Positions 16,434-26,311 are shown, counted from the stretch's first letter. The stretch is DNA of 64,000 nucleotides from Caenimonas soli (GCF_013155545.1 NZ_JABJVV010000004.1:124001-188000), one strand, 5' to 3'. Notes: a model not told the origin generated them from the sequence alone. Program-made: numbers and translations.

Positions 16434-17413
16434 TGTTCAAACGAATCGCCCTGAGCCTTGCCGCCGCCGCCGGCCTGGCTGGCCCTGGGGCCGTCCAGGC
16501 CCAGGCGCCGTGGCCGACGGCCAAACCCATCACCATCATCGTGCCCTTCAGCGCGGGCGGCAGCGTCGATGTATCGGCCCGGCTGGTGGCGCAGAAGCTG
16601 TCCGAACGGCTGAAGCAATCGGTCGTGGTCGAGAACGTCACGGGCGCCGGCGGGACCATCGGCGTGGCCAAGGCCGTGAACGCCGCGCCGGACGGCTACA
16701 CGCTCGTCATGGGAGCCGACAGCCCGGTGGCGATCGCCCGGCTCGTGAATCCGGCCGCGGTGAAGTACGACACCTTGAAAGACCTGGCTCCGGTCGGTCT
16801 GGTGAATACCGCGCCCATGGTTCTCGTGGCCCGGCCCGGCCTGCCGGCCAATACGCTGGCCGAGGTGCTGAAGCTCGCCAAGGAGCAGCCGGGCAAGCTC
16901 AGCTACGCCACCTCGGGCATAGGCACCGTCTTGCACCTGGCGATGGAATTGATCAAGGACCAGGGCAAGGTGTTCATCACCCACGTGCCCTACCGCGGCG
17001 GCGCGCAGATCGTTACCGATGTGGCCGGCAACCAGGTGGACCTGGCGGTGCTGGTCAGCGTCACGGCCACGCCGCAGATCCAGGCGAAGAAGATCAAAGG
17101 CATCGCCGTGACGGACGACAAGCGCCTGCCCGCGCTGCCTGAAGTGCCGGTGGTGGCCGAGACGCCCGGCTTCAAGGGCTTCGACGTGGTGGCGTGGACC
17201 GGCCTGTTCGCTCCGGCGCAGACCCCGCCCGCCGTGGTGGAGCGGTTGAACCGCGAACTCAACGCGGTGTTGAGCTCGGACGAGGTGCGGACCAAGATGC
17301 AGGAGCAGGGCGCGATCGGCGGCAGCGGCAGCCCGGCGGAGTTCGCGCGCTTCGTGCAGCGCGAGCAGGAACGCTATGCCCGCATCGTCAAAGCCGCGAA
17401 TATCAAAGAGTAG
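16430..17413 (+). CDS. Bug-family periplasmic solute receptor (TctC-like)
   Basis: 327 residues from the ATG at 16430, with GGAG upstream; the second ATG at 16433 is also possible. Signal peptide to about AVQAQA, then the Bug hallmark WPTAKPITIIVPFSAGGSVD and VENVTGAGGTIG loops, and PYRGGAQIVTDVAGNQVD. Bug proteins bind carboxylates, amides or nicotinate-type small molecules for tripartite tricarboxylate transporters. No TctA/TctB membrane genes are in the window, so it is an orphan receptor, as is common in Burkholderiales. The 4-base overlap with the adenosine deaminase gene is the best hint to ligand class. Confidence 0.9.
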   Translation: MMFKRIALSLAAAAGLAGPGAVQAQAPWPTAKPITIIVPFSAGGSVDVSARLVAQKLSERLKQSVVVENVTGAGGTIGVAKAVNAAPDGYTLVMGADSPVAIARLVNPAAVKYDTLKDLAPVGLVNTAPMVLVARPGLPANTLAEVLKLAKEQPGKLSYATSGIGTVLHLAMELIKDQGKVFITHVPYRGGAQIVTDVAGNQVDLAVLVSVTATPQIQAKKIKGIAVTDDKRLPALPEVPVVAETPGFKGFDVVAWTGLFAPAQTPPAVVERLNRELNAVLSSDEVRTKMQEQGAIGGSGSPAEFARFVQREQERYARIVKAANIKE

Positions 17414-17422
17414 GGCAGACGC

Positions 17423-18310
17423 CTAGCCTTTTTCCACCGGGCGCTTGGGGTCGCTGCACCATTCGCTCCAGCTGCCCGCATACAGCGCCGTGGGGCCCAG
17501 GCCGGCCACTTCCATCGCAATCAAGTTGGGCAGGGCGCTGACGCCGCTGCCGCAATGATGTACGACCGTGGCCGGGTCACGACCGGCGAGCAGCTGTTCG
17601 AATTCAGCCTTGAGCTGGTCCGCGGGCTTGAACTTGCCGTCGGGGTCTATGTTCTGGGTGGACGGGCGGTTCAACGCTCCGGGAATATGGCCCGCCACGG
17701 GGTCGAACGGCTCCACCTCCCCCTTGAAGCGCGGGTTGGACCGCGCATCGACGACGGTCTGTCCGCCCTTGCCGAGCCTTCTGAGCACGTCCTTGGTGGT
17801 GGCGAGCGAACGCAGCTCGCGGCCGAGCGCGAAATTCGACTGGAAGTGCGACGGCTCTTCGCGACCGCTCAGCTCAGCGCCCGCGGCTTCCCAGGCTTGC
17901 AGGCCGCCATCGAGTACAGCCACCGCCTCGTGGCCGGCCCACTTGAGCATCCACCACAGCCGGCCGCAATAGTTGGCGCCGTTGCGGTCGTACACCACGG
18001 CCTGCATCTCGTTGGAGAAACCCACGCTCGACAGCCACATCGCGAACTTCTCGCGGCTGGGCAGCGGATGGCGCCCGCCCGATGCTGCGTCGGGATGCGG
18101 ATGATGCTTGCCATCGGGGTCGATCACGCCTTTGTCGCTCAAGTCCGTGTCGAGGTTGGCATACACGGCGCCGGGAATGTGCGCCTTGCGATACTGCTCT
18201 TCGCCCGCCGCCGGATTCATGAGGTCGAAGCTGCAATCGAAGATCATCAGCGGGGCGCCGCTGGCCTGCAGGGATTTGAGCTGGTCGACGGAGATGAGCG
18301 TGCTGTACAT
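17423..18310 (-). CDS. 3-mercaptopyruvate/thiosulfate sulfurtransferase, two rhodanese domains
   Basis: 295 residues from the ATG at 18310. Two rhodanese-like domains: an inactive N-terminal one (LMIFDCSFDL, AVYANLD, QAVVYDRNGANYCGRLWWML) and a catalytic C-terminal one (QTVVDARSNPRF, GHIPGALNRP, VVHHCGSGVSA with nucleophile Cys253). The CGSGV(S/T)A loop is the form found in mercaptopyruvate sulfurtransferases (SseA type) rather than thiosulfate-specific rhodanese. It moves sulfur from 3-mercaptopyruvate to a thiol acceptor or cyanide in the cytoplasm. It follows the DMT transporter gene after 28 bases on the same strand, probably as one unit. Confidence 0.88.
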   Translation of the reverse strand: MYSTLISVDQLKSLQASGAPLMIFDCSFDLMNPAAGEEQYRKAHIPGAVYANLDTDLSDKGVIDPDGKHHPHPDAASGGRHPLPSREKFAMWLSSVGFSNEMQAVVYDRNGANYCGRLWWMLKWAGHEAVAVLDGGLQAWEAAGAELSGREEPSHFQSNFALGRELRSLATTKDVLRRLGKGGQTVVDARSNPRFKGEVEPFDPVAGHIPGALNRPSTQNIDPDGKFKPADQLKAEFEQLLAGRDPATVVHHCGSGVSALPNLIAMEVAGLGPTALYAGSWSEWCSDPKRPVEKG

Positions 18311-18338
18311 GCGCAGAATTATCCTGCGATTGCGCTCG

Positions 18339-19235
18339 TCAGTGTTCTTCGGCCGGCGCACTGGGCACGGCCCGCGACCGCAGCACTGTGGCGGCGACGC
18401 CGCTGGCGACGATCAACGCCATCCCGGCCCAGCCCGACGGTGTGATGGTGTCGCCGAACAACGTGACGCTGTAGATGGCGCCGAACACGATCCCGAAGTA
18501 CTGCAGGCTCGCCACCACCAAGGTAGCCCCTTGCCGGTAGGCCCGCGTCATGCACAGCTGGCCCAGCGAGGCCAGGATGCCCACCGGCAGGAGCCACAAG
18601 GCGTGCTTCCAGTCCCAGGGCGAAATCCCGGTGATGGCCATCCCGATGGCGCCGGCCACGGCTGAGCCGGCGGCGAAATAGAACACCGTACGTGAGTCGG
18701 GCTCGCCCAATTTGCCGAGTGCCATCACCTGCATGTAGGCGAAAGCGGAGATGAGGCCCGACATCAGGCCGACGACGCCGGCGAAGACCTGGTTCTGCTC
18801 TATCGTGGGCCGCAGCATCATGATGACCCCGGCAAAACCGGCGAGCACGCTGAGGACCAGCGGGCCTTGCCTGGGAGTGGCGGAGCCGGTCCGCGGATTC
18901 CAGGCGAGGAGGGCGCCGCCCACCAGGAAGGCCGCGACCCAGACGCTGCTCATGTAGTTCAGGGTCATGGCGGTGGCCAGCGGAAGCCAGGCGATGGCGT
19001 AGAACCATGCCCCCATCGAAATCACGCCCACTATGCTGCGCCACGCGTGCATGCCGGGATACTTCGTTGCCAGCGCCACGCCCCGCTGGCGCGCCAGCAG
19101 CCACATGAAGACCATGCCCAGCACGCCGCGGTAGAACACCAGTTCGGAGCTGTTGAACCAGGCCGAAGCGTACTTCACGCACACCGCCATGGTGGCGAAG
19201 AGCAACGAGCCGAGAACCATCCATAAGGCCTGCAT
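18339..19235 (-). CDS. EamA/DMT-family transporter
   Basis: 298 residues with about ten hydrophobic segments arranged as two EamA repeats (first about 5-140, second about 150-285; the second ends IVFGAIYSVTLFGDTITPSGWAG). The proline-glycine-rich segment junctions are typical of the 10-TMS drug/metabolite exporter family, which includes amino acid and metabolite exporters. Substrate unknown. Placed between a Rieske oxygenase gene (33 bases upstream) and the sulfurtransferase gene (downstream), all on the minus strand, so a transcript with one or both is plausible. Confidence 0.85.
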   Translation of the reverse strand: MQALWMVLGSLLFATMAVCVKYASAWFNSSELVFYRGVLGMVFMWLLARQRGVALATKYPGMHAWRSIVGVISMGAWFYAIAWLPLATAMTLNYMSSVWVAAFLVGGALLAWNPRTGSATPRQGPLVLSVLAGFAGVIMMLRPTIEQNQVFAGVVGLMSGLISAFAYMQVMALGKLGEPDSRTVFYFAAGSAVAGAIGMAITGISPWDWKHALWLLPVGILASLGQLCMTRAYRQGATLVVASLQYFGIVFGAIYSVTLFGDTITPSGWAGMALIVASGVAATVLRSRAVPSAPAEEH

Positions 19236-19268
19236 CAGTCAGGCCGTTTCGCGCCGGGACTCATCCCC

Positions 19269-20420
19269 CTACGCGTAGTAGCGGGCGGCGTTGGCGCCGA
19301 TGGCGTCGCGGTACCACTCGTGGAAGTGCTGCATGCCGTCTTCCATCGGGCTCTGGTAGGGGCCGACCTCGTTGTCGCCACGGCGCATCAGGGCCTTGCG
19401 GCCCGCGTCCATGCGCAGGGCGATCTCGTCGTCTTCGACGCAGGTTTCCATGTAGGCCGCCTGCTGGGCCTCCACGAATTCGCGCTCGAAAGCGGCGATC
19501 TCTTCCGGGTAGTAGAACTCCACCATGTTCATGGTCTTCTGCGGCCCCATCGGATGCAGCGTGGACACCGTGAGCACGTGCGGATACCACTCCACCATGA
19601 TGTGCGGGTAGTAGGTGAGCCAGATTGCGCCGTACTTGGGCTGCTTGCCGTCGCGGTATTGCAGCAGCGCGTTCTGCCAGCGCTCGTACACCGGGCTGCC
19701 GGCTTTGCCCAGGCGGTTGGCCACGCCCACGGTCTGCACCGAGTAGTTGTCCTTGAACTCCCAGCGCAGGTCGTCACAGGCCACGAAGCTGCCCAGGCCC
19801 GGGTGGAACGGCCCGACGTGGTAGTCCTCGAGATAAACCTCGATGAAGGTCTTCCAGTTGTAGTTGCACTCGTGCATCTCCACCCGGTCGAGCACCATGC
19901 CTGTGAAATCGAGGTCCGCGCGCGGGCCCATCCCGGCCAGCTCGGCCTGGATGTTCCTGCCATTGGCCTCGAACAGCAGCCCGTTCCATTCCTGCAACTT
20001 GTAGTTGTTGAGGTTCAGGCATGGGTCTTCGGGGAAATGCGGCGCGCCCAGCAAGGTGCCCGCCGGGCTGGCGCTGCCCCCGCTGTAGGTCCAGCGGTGT
20101 AGAGGACACACGATGTTGCCTCCCGAGGCCGGGTTCGATTGCATCGAGCCGCGGCCCTTCAGGATCACCGCCTGGCGATGCCGGCAGACATTGGAGATGA
20201 GCTCGACGCCGCGTGGCGTGCGCAGCAATGCGCGGCCCTCGCCCTCCTGGGGCAGGGCGTAGTAGTCGCCGTGGTTCGGAACGGAAAGCTGGTGCCCCAC
20301 ATAGCGGGGCCCTTGCTGAAAGATGGCTTCCATCTCGCGCCGGAAAAGCGCCTCGTCGAAGTAACTGGAAACTGGTAGTTGGCTTGCGGCCTGCTGCAGT
20401 TGAAGACTTAAATCAGACAT
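19269..20420 (-). CDS. Rieske non-heme iron oxygenase, alpha subunit
   Basis: 383 residues. The Rieske [2Fe-2S] ligands are CRH (Cys79, His81) and CPLH (Cys105, His108). The mononuclear iron site is LEDYHVGPFHPG with His201 and His206. This is the architecture of ring-hydroxylating oxygenase alpha subunits and of related demethylases; the active-site spacing (ExxxxHxxxxH) is that of the quaternary-amine or phenoxybenzoate-type branch rather than naphthalene dioxygenases, but I cannot name the substrate. No reductase or beta subunit is next to it, so electrons must come from a partner elsewhere. It is divergent from the xseB operon across a 224-base gap in which I see no gene. Confidence 0.87.
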   Translation of the reverse strand: MSDLSLQLQQAASQLPVSSYFDEALFRREMEAIFQQGPRYVGHQLSVPNHGDYYALPQEGEGRALLRTPRGVELISNVCRHRQAVILKGRGSMQSNPASGGNIVCPLHRWTYSGGSASPAGTLLGAPHFPEDPCLNLNNYKLQEWNGLLFEANGRNIQAELAGMGPRADLDFTGMVLDRVEMHECNYNWKTFIEVYLEDYHVGPFHPGLGSFVACDDLRWEFKDNYSVQTVGVANRLGKAGSPVYERWQNALLQYRDGKQPKYGAIWLTYYPHIMVEWYPHVLTVSTLHPMGPQKTMNMVEFYYPEEIAAFEREFVEAQQAAYMETCVEDDEIALRMDAGRKALMRRGDNEVGPYQSPMEDGMQHFHEWYRDAIGANAARYYA

Positions 20421-20644
20421 GGGTGACCTGACCTAGAGACTCCCCCTATTAAGGGGCAGGGAAGCGCTATATCCGTGGATTCGCGCAGGAAGGTGTAAAG
20501 AGCAATGAGCGGGGTGGCCCGCCGGATGGAGGGGAAGGGGATTGTACCCTTGGGCTTGAGTTGAGGGCGTTGTACGGGCTATCAAGTCCGCATTGCGCGA
20601 GCCCTGCCAGTGCCGTCCCCTAGAATTGAGGGTTTTGCACGTTC

Positions 20645-20878
20645 ATGATCATGCCCAAGCCCCCCTTCCAAACCCCGGCCAGCTATGAAGCTGCCCTGGA
20701 AGAGCTTGAGCAGCTCGTCAGCCTTATCGAGTCGGGCCAGTTGCCCTTGGACCAGCTGCTGACCGGTTACCAGCGGGGCGCCGAACTCTTGCAGTTCTGC
20801 CGCGACCGGTTGCAGGCCGTGGAAAACCAGATCAAGGTGCTGGACGAGGGCACGCTCAAGCCGTGGACGCAGGAGTGA
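20645..20878 (+). CDS. xseB: exodeoxyribonuclease VII small subunit
   Basis: 77 residues, the usual XseB length. [30 protein letters not shown] then [19 protein letters not shown] is the standard XseB helix pair. It binds the large subunit XseA, which is not in the window, to form the nuclease that degrades single-stranded DNA. Two close ATG codons (20645 and 20651) are possible starts. It leads the conserved xseB-ispA-dxs operon and overlaps the ispA start. Confidence 0.93.
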   Translation: MIMPKPPFQTPASYEAALEELEQLVSLIESGQLPLDQLLTGYQRGAELLQFCRDRLQAVENQIKVLDEGTLKPWTQE

Positions 20879-21762
20879 ATTTCAATCTGGGGGCCTGGAG
20901 CGCCGCTCGCCTGGACCGCGTGGAGCAGGCATTGTCCGAGTGGGTGGTGGCCGATGCGCCGGCCGGCCTGGGAGAGGCCATGCGCTATGCCGTGCTCGAC
21001 GGCGGCAAGCGGCTTCGCCCGCTGCTGGTGCTGGCGGCCAGCGAGGCCGTCAATGGAAACGAGGCTGCGGCATTGCGCGCCGCCTGCGCGACCGAGCTCA
21101 TTCATGCCTATTCGCTGGTGCACGACGACATGCCCTGCATGGACAACGATGTCTTGCGCCGGGGCAAGCCCACGGTCCACGTCAAGTTCGGCCAGGCCCA
21201 GGCTTTGCTGGCAGGCGACGCGCTGCAGGCCCTGGCTTTCGAGTTGCTCGCCCCCGAGGATGCAAGCATCCCGGCGGCGATCCAGGCGGCCTTGTGCCGG
21301 CTGCTGGCGCGCGCGGCGGGCCACGCGGGCATGGCCGGCGGCCAAGCCATCGACCTCGCCAGCGTCGGACGCGCGTTGACCGAAGCCCAGCTACGCGAGA
21401 TGCATCGGCTCAAGACCGGCGCGCTGCTCGAAGGCAGCGTGATGATGGGTGCGGCCTGCGGCGACGCAACCGCAGCGCAGCTCGCGGCCTTGCGTGTGTA
21501 CGGCTCGGCGATGGGATTGGCGTTCCAGGTGATCGACGACATCCTGGATGTCACCGCCGATTCGGCGACGCTGGGCAAGACGGCCGGCAAGGACGCGGCC
21601 CAGGACAAGCCCACCTACGTTTCCCTGTTGGGCCTGGAGCGCTCGCGCACCTATGCGCAGCAACTGCTGGCCCAGGCCCTGCAGGCGCTCGCGTCCAGTA
21701 GCTTGCGCGACACACAAGCTTTACAGGCGCTGGCGATGATGGTCGTGAATCGGGACAATTGA
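20863..21762 (+). CDS. ispA: farnesyl diphosphate synthase
   Basis: About 299 residues. The two aspartate-rich prenyltransferase motifs are DDMPCMDND (residues 88-96) and DDILDVTAD, with GGKRLRP substrate-binding Lys/Arg just before the first; this matches the short-chain all-trans synthases that make farnesyl diphosphate from DMAPP/IPP. The start is GTG either at 20863 or at 20875; the second overlaps the xseB stop (GTGA) and is equally credible. The gene is the second member of xseB-ispA-dxs. The product feeds ubiquinone, undecaprenyl phosphate and hopanoid synthesis. Confidence 0.93.
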   Translation: MDAGVNFNLGAWSAARLDRVEQALSEWVVADAPAGLGEAMRYAVLDGGKRLRPLLVLAASEAVNGNEAAALRAACATELIHAYSLVHDDMPCMDNDVLRRGKPTVHVKFGQAQALLAGDALQALAFELLAPEDASIPAAIQAALCRLLARAAGHAGMAGGQAIDLASVGRALTEAQLREMHRLKTGALLEGSVMMGAACGDATAAQLAALRVYGSAMGLAFQVIDDILDVTADSATLGKTAGKDAAQDKPTYVSLLGLERSRTYAQQLLAQALQALASSSLRDTQALQALAMMVVNRDN

Positions 21763-21778
21763 CGGAAAACGGATAGCG

Positions 21779-23665
21779 ATGGCCACCTTGCTGGAAACGA
21801 TCAACGACCCCGCGGACTTGCGCAAGCTGCCGCGTGCCCAGCTGCGCACGGTGGCGGACGAGCTGCGCGCCTTCGTGCTGGACAGCGTGTCGCGCACCGG
21901 CGGCCACCTCAGCTCCAACCTCGGCACGGTGGAACTGACCATTGCCCTGCACTACGTCTTCAATACGCCGTACGACAGGCTGGTGTGGGACGTGGGCCAC
22001 CAGACCTATCCGCACAAGATACTGACCGGCCGGCGCGATCGCATGAGCAGCCTGCGCCAGCTGGGCGGCCTCTCCGGCTTCCCCCAGCGCAGCGAAAGCG
22101 AGTACGACACATTCGGCACGGCCCATTCGTCCACCAGCATTTCCGCGGCGCTGGGCATGGCCCTGGCCGCGAAGCACAAGGGCGAGAACCGCAAAGCCGT
22201 GGCCATCATCGGCGACGGCGCGATGAGCGCGGGCATGGCCTTCGAGGCATTGAACAACGGCGGCGTTGCCGATTGCGACTTGCTGGTGGTGCTGAACGAC
22301 AACGACATGTCGATCAGTCCGCCGGTGGGCGCGCTGAACCGCTACCTGGCCCAGCTCATGAGCGGCCAGTTCTACGCGGCAGCCAAGAACGTTGGCAAGA
22401 ATGTGCTGAAGGTTGCACCGCCCCTGTTCGAGCTGGCCAAGCGCTTCGAGGAACACGCCAAGGGCATGGTTGTGCCGGCCACGCTGTTCGAGAAGTTCGG
22501 CTTCAACTACATCGGGCCGATCGACGGCCACGACCTGGAATCGCTCATCCCCACGCTGGAAAACATCAGGCACCTGAAGGGGCCGCAGTTCCTGCACGTG
22601 GTGACCCGCAAGGGCCAGGGCTACAAGCTGGCCGAGGCCGACCCGGTGGCCTATCACGGACCGGGAAAGTTTGACCCGGCTGTGGGCCTGGTCAAGCCGG
22701 CCACACCTTCCAAGCTCACCTTCACGCAGGTGTTCGGCCAGTGGCTTTGCGACATGGCGGAGAAAGACGAGCGCCTGGTCGGGATCACGCCCGCCATGCG
22801 CGAAGGCTCCGGCATGGTGGAGTTCGACAAGCGCTTCCCCAAACGCTACTTCGACGTGGGCATCGCCGAACAGCATGCCGTGACCTTTGCCGGCGGTCTG
22901 GCCTGCGAAGGGCTCAAGCCCGTGGTGGCGATCTACTCCACCTTCCTGCAGCGCGGCTACGACCAGCTCATTCACGACGTGGCCCTGCAGAACCTGCCGG
23001 TGGTGTTCGCGTTGGATCGCGCGGGCGTGGTCGGCGCGGACGGGCCCACGCATGCGGGGGCCTATGACATCCCCTATCTGCGTTGCATCCCCAACGTCAG
23101 CGTGGCCTGCCCCGCCGACGAGAACGAATGCCGCAAGCTGCTCACCAGTGCCTTCGAGCAGAACCATCCTGTGGCCGTGCGCTATCCGCGCGGTGCCGGC
23201 GTCGGCGTGGCGGTCGAGCGGGGGCTTGAATCCCTGCCGTTCGGCAAAGGCGAAGTGCGGCGCGAAGGCAAAGGCGTTGCCATCCTGGCCTTCGGCACCT
23301 TGCTGTACCCGGCCCTGGCCGCCGCCGAGCGGCTCAATGCCACGGTGGTGAACATGCGTTGGGCCAAGCCCCTGGACATCGAGTTGCTGCTGCAGGTGGC
23401 GGCGCGGCATGAAGGGCTGGTGACGGTGGAAGAGGGCGCCGTGATGGGCGGCGCCGGCAGCGCCGTCGGCGAGGCCCTCCACGCCGCAGGCGTGGCCAAG
23501 CCCGTGTTGCAACTGGGCCTGCGCGATGAATTCATCGCGCACGGCGATCCTGCCAAGCTCCTCGCGCTGCAGGGGCTGGATGCGGCGGGGATCGAAGCCT
23601 CGGTGCTGCAACGCTTCGGCGATCTGGTCGAACGCACGCCGCCGGCACTCAAGATCGTCGGCTAG
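21779..23665 (+). CDS. dxs: 1-deoxy-D-xylulose-5-phosphate synthase
   Basis: 628 residues, full length. The thiamine diphosphate motif [16 protein letters not shown], the N-terminal [21 protein letters not shown], the [15 protein letters not shown] loop, and the C-terminal RYPRGAGVG and [12 protein letters not shown] blocks identify Dxs. It condenses pyruvate and glyceraldehyde-3-phosphate in the first step of the MEP pathway. It starts 16 bases after ispA and ends the xseB-ispA-dxs operon; a REP-like element follows 29 bases beyond its stop. Confidence 0.96.
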   Translation: MATLLETINDPADLRKLPRAQLRTVADELRAFVLDSVSRTGGHLSSNLGTVELTIALHYVFNTPYDRLVWDVGHQTYPHKILTGRRDRMSSLRQLGGLSGFPQRSESEYDTFGTAHSSTSISAALGMALAAKHKGENRKAVAIIGDGAMSAGMAFEALNNGGVADCDLLVVLNDNDMSISPPVGALNRYLAQLMSGQFYAAAKNVGKNVLKVAPPLFELAKRFEEHAKGMVVPATLFEKFGFNYIGPIDGHDLESLIPTLENIRHLKGPQFLHVVTRKGQGYKLAEADPVAYHGPGKFDPAVGLVKPATPSKLTFTQVFGQWLCDMAEKDERLVGITPAMREGSGMVEFDKRFPKRYFDVGIAEQHAVTFAGGLACEGLKPVVAIYSTFLQRGYDQLIHDVALQNLPVVFALDRAGVVGADGPTHAGAYDIPYLRCIPNVSVACPADENECRKLLTSAFEQNHPVAVRYPRGAGVGVAVERGLESLPFGKGEVRREGKGVAILAFGTLLYPALAAAERLNATVVNMRWAKPLDIELLLQVAARHEGLVTVEEGAVMGGAGSAVGEALHAAGVAKPVLQLGLRDEFIAHGDPAKLLALQGLDAAGIEASVLQRFGDLVERTPPALKIVG

Positions 23666-23694
23666 AAGTCAGACGCGTAGCGGGCAGCCTTGCT

Positions 23695-23769
23695 TGTCAT
23701 GCCGGACTCGATCCGGCATCCACCGCGTAGGCGCGCCAACATGGATCCCGGGTCAAGCCCGGGATGACG
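23695..23769. repeat. REP-like palindromic element, long copy
   Basis: Two hairpins, GCCGGA-ctcga-TCCGGC and ATCCCGGG-tcaag-CCCGGGAT, bounded by TGTCAT and ATGAC, with a variable middle. The same element occurs in inverse orientation at 57529-57593 and as a short version at 5769-5797. It lies just after dxs. Confidence 0.82.
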
Positions 23770-23972
23770 GGCCCTTCTGTCGGACTCGAGGCCGACACTT
23801 CGGTTCCTGAAAGTTTGCTGACGGCGTCGACGACACTAAAGATTGCGCAAGGGAAAACCCCTGAATACCTAAGTGCTTCGCTTCCTAGAATGGCTGCAGA
23901 TTGCGACAAGCATTTAGTTGTCACCGATCTTCGTCTCTCAGAAGTTTTATCCATTAGCAGAGGAGCGCATCC
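23770..23972 (+). promoter_or_regulatory. leader region before the first DctP gene
   Basis: About 200 bases without a credible gene, AT-richer than its surroundings, between the REP-like element and the first DctP gene. It holds a small inverted repeat GGGAAAACCC (23851-23860) followed by TGAATACCTAAG, and ends with a ribosome site (AGAGGAG) before the ATG. It probably carries the promoter of the first receptor gene; I cannot place the -35/-10 boxes with confidence. Confidence 0.4.
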
Positions 23973-25052
23973 ATGGATCGTCGATCACTCATTAAAAACG
24001 CCGGTATCGCCGGTGTGCTGGCAGCGGGCGTGGCCCCGGCCGTGCACGCACAAGCGGCAGTTCGCTGGCGCCTGGCATCCAGCTTCCCCAAGTCGCTTGA
24101 CACGATATTCGGCGCGGCCGAAGTGTTCGCCAAACAGGTCAAGGCCATGTCGGGCGGCAAGTTTGAAGTGTCCGTGCACGCGGCCGGCGAGTTGATGCCG
24201 GCATTCGGCGTGGTCGATGGCGTGCAGCAGGGCACCATCGAGGCTGCGCACACCGCTCCCTATTACTTCTTCGGCAAGAACGAGGCCTTCGGCCTGGGCT
24301 GCGCCATTCCCTTCGGCCTGAACAGCCGCCAGATGTCGGCCTGGATGTATGAAGGCAACGGCATGAAGCTGATGCGCGAGTTCTACGCCAAGTACAGCAT
24401 GATCAATTTCCCCGGCGGCAACACGGGCGCCCAAATGGGCGGCTGGTACCGTAAGGAAATCAAGTCGCTCAAGGACGTCAAGGGCATGAAGATGCGTATC
24501 GGCGGCTTCGGCGGCAAGGTGCTTGAGCGCATCGGCGGCGTGCCCCAGAACATCCCCGGCGGAGAAATCTACCAGGCGCTGGAAAAAGGCACCATCGACG
24601 CGGCCGAATGGGTGGGCCCGTACGATGACCAGAAGCTGGGCTTCAACAAGGTCGCTCCGTACTACTACTACCCCGGCTGGTGGGAAGGCGGCCCGCAGCT
24701 CGATTTCTTCATCAACCAGAAGGCCTTCGATGCCCTGTCGGCGGAGAACAAGGCCATCGTGGAGTCGGCATCTGCCCACGCCCACGTGGTGATGCAGGCC
24801 AAGTACGACGCCTTGAACCCCGCTGCCCTGAAGCAGCTGGTGGGCGCCGGCACCAAGTTGCGTCCGTTCCCGCAGGACGTGATGGCTGCTGCTTTCAAGG
24901 AAGCGATGGGCCTGTACGAAGAGCTCAATGGGAAGAACGAGGACTGGAAAAAGATCTACGGCGACTACTCCAAGTTCCGCGCCGATCAGAACTTGTGGTT
25001 CCGCTTCACCGAAGCCACCTTCGACCGCTTCATGCAATCGCAGAAGTTGTAA
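23973..25052 (+). CDS. TRAP transporter periplasmic receptor DctP, 2-oxoacid (TakP) type, copy 1
   Basis: 359 residues. A twin-arginine-like signal (DRRSLIKNAGIAGVLAAG, cleavage near VHA-QA) suggests Tat export of a folded receptor. The mature part has the DctP features YYFFGKNEAFGLG, NTGAQMGGWYRKEI (Gln154), MRIGG (Arg175), DAAEWVGPYDD (Trp213) and YYYPGWWEGG. As I recall, Gln154, Arg175, Trp214 and Glu240 hold sodium and a 2-oxoacid in Rhodobacter TakP, and here the residues sit at nearly the same numbers, so a 2-oxoacid such as pyruvate is the inferred ligand. It is the first of three tandem paralogues, each with its own ribosome site and terminator, facing a convergent TRAP permease pair. 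Confidence 0.9.
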   Translation: MDRRSLIKNAGIAGVLAAGVAPAVHAQAAVRWRLASSFPKSLDTIFGAAEVFAKQVKAMSGGKFEVSVHAAGELMPAFGVVDGVQQGTIEAAHTAPYYFFGKNEAFGLGCAIPFGLNSRQMSAWMYEGNGMKLMREFYAKYSMINFPGGNTGAQMGGWYRKEIKSLKDVKGMKMRIGGFGGKVLERIGGVPQNIPGGEIYQALEKGTIDAAEWVGPYDDQKLGFNKVAPYYYYPGWWEGGPQLDFFINQKAFDALSAENKAIVESASAHAHVVMQAKYDALNPAALKQLVGAGTKLRPFPQDVMAAAFKEAMGLYEELNGKNEDWKKIYGDYSKFRADQNLWFRFTEATFDRFMQSQKL

Positions 25053-25069
25053 ACAACTTGCCTATGTGA

Positions 25070-25096
25070 AGGGCCCCTGCGGGGGCCCTTTTCTTT
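25070..25096 (+). terminator. intrinsic terminator after DctP copy 1
   Basis: AGGGCCCC-tgc-GGGGGCCCT hairpin followed by TTTTCTTTT, 17 bases after the stop. Confidence 0.85.
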
Positions 25097-25231
25097 TGGG
25101 TGTCAATTTCCTGACACGGCCGCGCATACGCAGTTCTTCGTAAGTGGCTTGAAAGGCTTTAGAGTGCGGGCCGTCGCATCATCGCGCGGCGTCCATACGC
25201 ACTGCAGCCCTAGAACTTACAGGAGATATAC

Positions 25232-26311
25232 ATGGATCGTCGTTCCCTCATCAAGAATGCCGGCATCGCCGGCGTGCTCGCGGCCGGAGTCGCGCCTGCC
25301 GTGCATGCACAGGCAGCGGTGCGTTGGCGCCTGGCCTCGAGCTTCCCGAAGTCGCTCGACACCATCTATGGCGCGGCGGAAGTGTTCGCGCAGAAGGTCA
25401 AGGCACTCTCGGGTGGCCGGTTCGACGTTTCGGTGCACGCCGCCGGTGAACTGATGCCCGCCTTCGGCGTCGTGGACGGCGTCCAGAACGGCACCGTGGA
25501 AGCCGCGCACACGGCCCCCTACTATTTCTTCGGCAAGGACGAGACATTCGCCATCGGCGGCGCCATTCCTTTCGGCTTGAACAGCCGTCAGATGAGCGCG
25601 TGGACTTATGAGGGCAACGGCTTGAAGCTGATGCGCGAGTTCTATGCCAAGTACAACATGACCAGCTTTCCCTGCGGCAACACGGGCGCGCAAATGGGCG
25701 GCTGGATGCGCAAGGAAATCAAGAGCGTCGCCGACCTGAAGGGCCTGAAGTTCCGCATCGGCGGCTTCGCCGGCAAGGTGCTGGAGCGCCTGGGTGGCGT
25801 GCCGCAGAACATCCCCGGCGGCGAAATCTACCAAGCCCTGGAAAAAGGCACGATCGATGCAGCTGAATGGATCGGGCCCTACGACGACCAGAAGCTGGGA
25901 TTCAACAAGGTTGCGCCTTTCTACTACTACCCCGGCTGGTGGGAAGGCGGGCTGCAGCTCGACCTGTACGTCAACCAGAAGGCCTACGACGCATTGTCGG
26001 CCGAGAACAAGGCCATCGTTGAAATGGCCAGCACCTTCGCCCACGTGGAGACGCAGGCCAAGTACGACGTGAAGAACCCCGGTGCACTCAAGCAGTTGGT
26101 GGGCTCGGGCGCCAAGCTTCGCCCGTTCCCGGCCGATGTGATGGCTGCGGCGTTCAAGCAGTCGATGTCCCTGTACGATGAGATTTCGGCCAAGAACGAG
26201 AACTGGCGCAAGGTGTATGCCGACTACCAGAAATTCCGCTCGGACCAGAACCTGTGGTTCCGTTTCACCGAGGCGACCTTCGATCGCTTCATGCAGTCGC
26301 AAAAACTGTAG
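25232..26311 (+). CDS. TRAP transporter periplasmic receptor DctP, 2-oxoacid type, copy 2
   Basis: 359 residues, the same length as copy 1 and very similar throughout, including an identical Tat-like signal (MDRRSLIKNAGIAGVLAAGV). The pocket residues NTGAQMGGW (Gln154), FRIGG (Arg175) and DAAEWIGPYDD (Trp213) are kept. Differences cluster in surface helices and in loops such as TYEGNGLKLM and SFPCGN. It has its own ribosome site (ACAGGAGAT) and its own terminator, so it can be expressed apart from copies 1 and 3. It is likely a recent duplicate serving the same permease with a related 2-oxoacid. Confidence 0.9.
   Translation: MDRRSLIKNAGIAGVLAAGVAPAVHAQAAVRWRLASSFPKSLDTIYGAAEVFAQKVKALSGGRFDVSVHAAGELMPAFGVVDGVQNGTVEAAHTAPYYFFGKDETFAIGGAIPFGLNSRQMSAWTYEGNGLKLMREFYAKYNMTSFPCGNTGAQMGGWMRKEIKSVADLKGLKFRIGGFAGKVLERLGGVPQNIPGGEIYQALEKGTIDAAEWIGPYDDQKLGFNKVAPFYYYPGWWEGGLQLDLYVNQKAYDALSAENKAIVEMASTFAHVETQAKYDVKNPGALKQLVGSGAKLRPFPADVMAAAFKQSMSLYDEISAKNENWRKVYADYQKFRSDQNLWFRFTEATFDRFMQSQKL

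Noticed and set aside
20421-20644. Possible small gene or RNA in the 224-base gap between the Rieske oxygenase and xseB
   Set aside because: No ribosome site with a frame, no tRNA-like fold or strong hairpin was recognised; treated as divergent promoter DNA.
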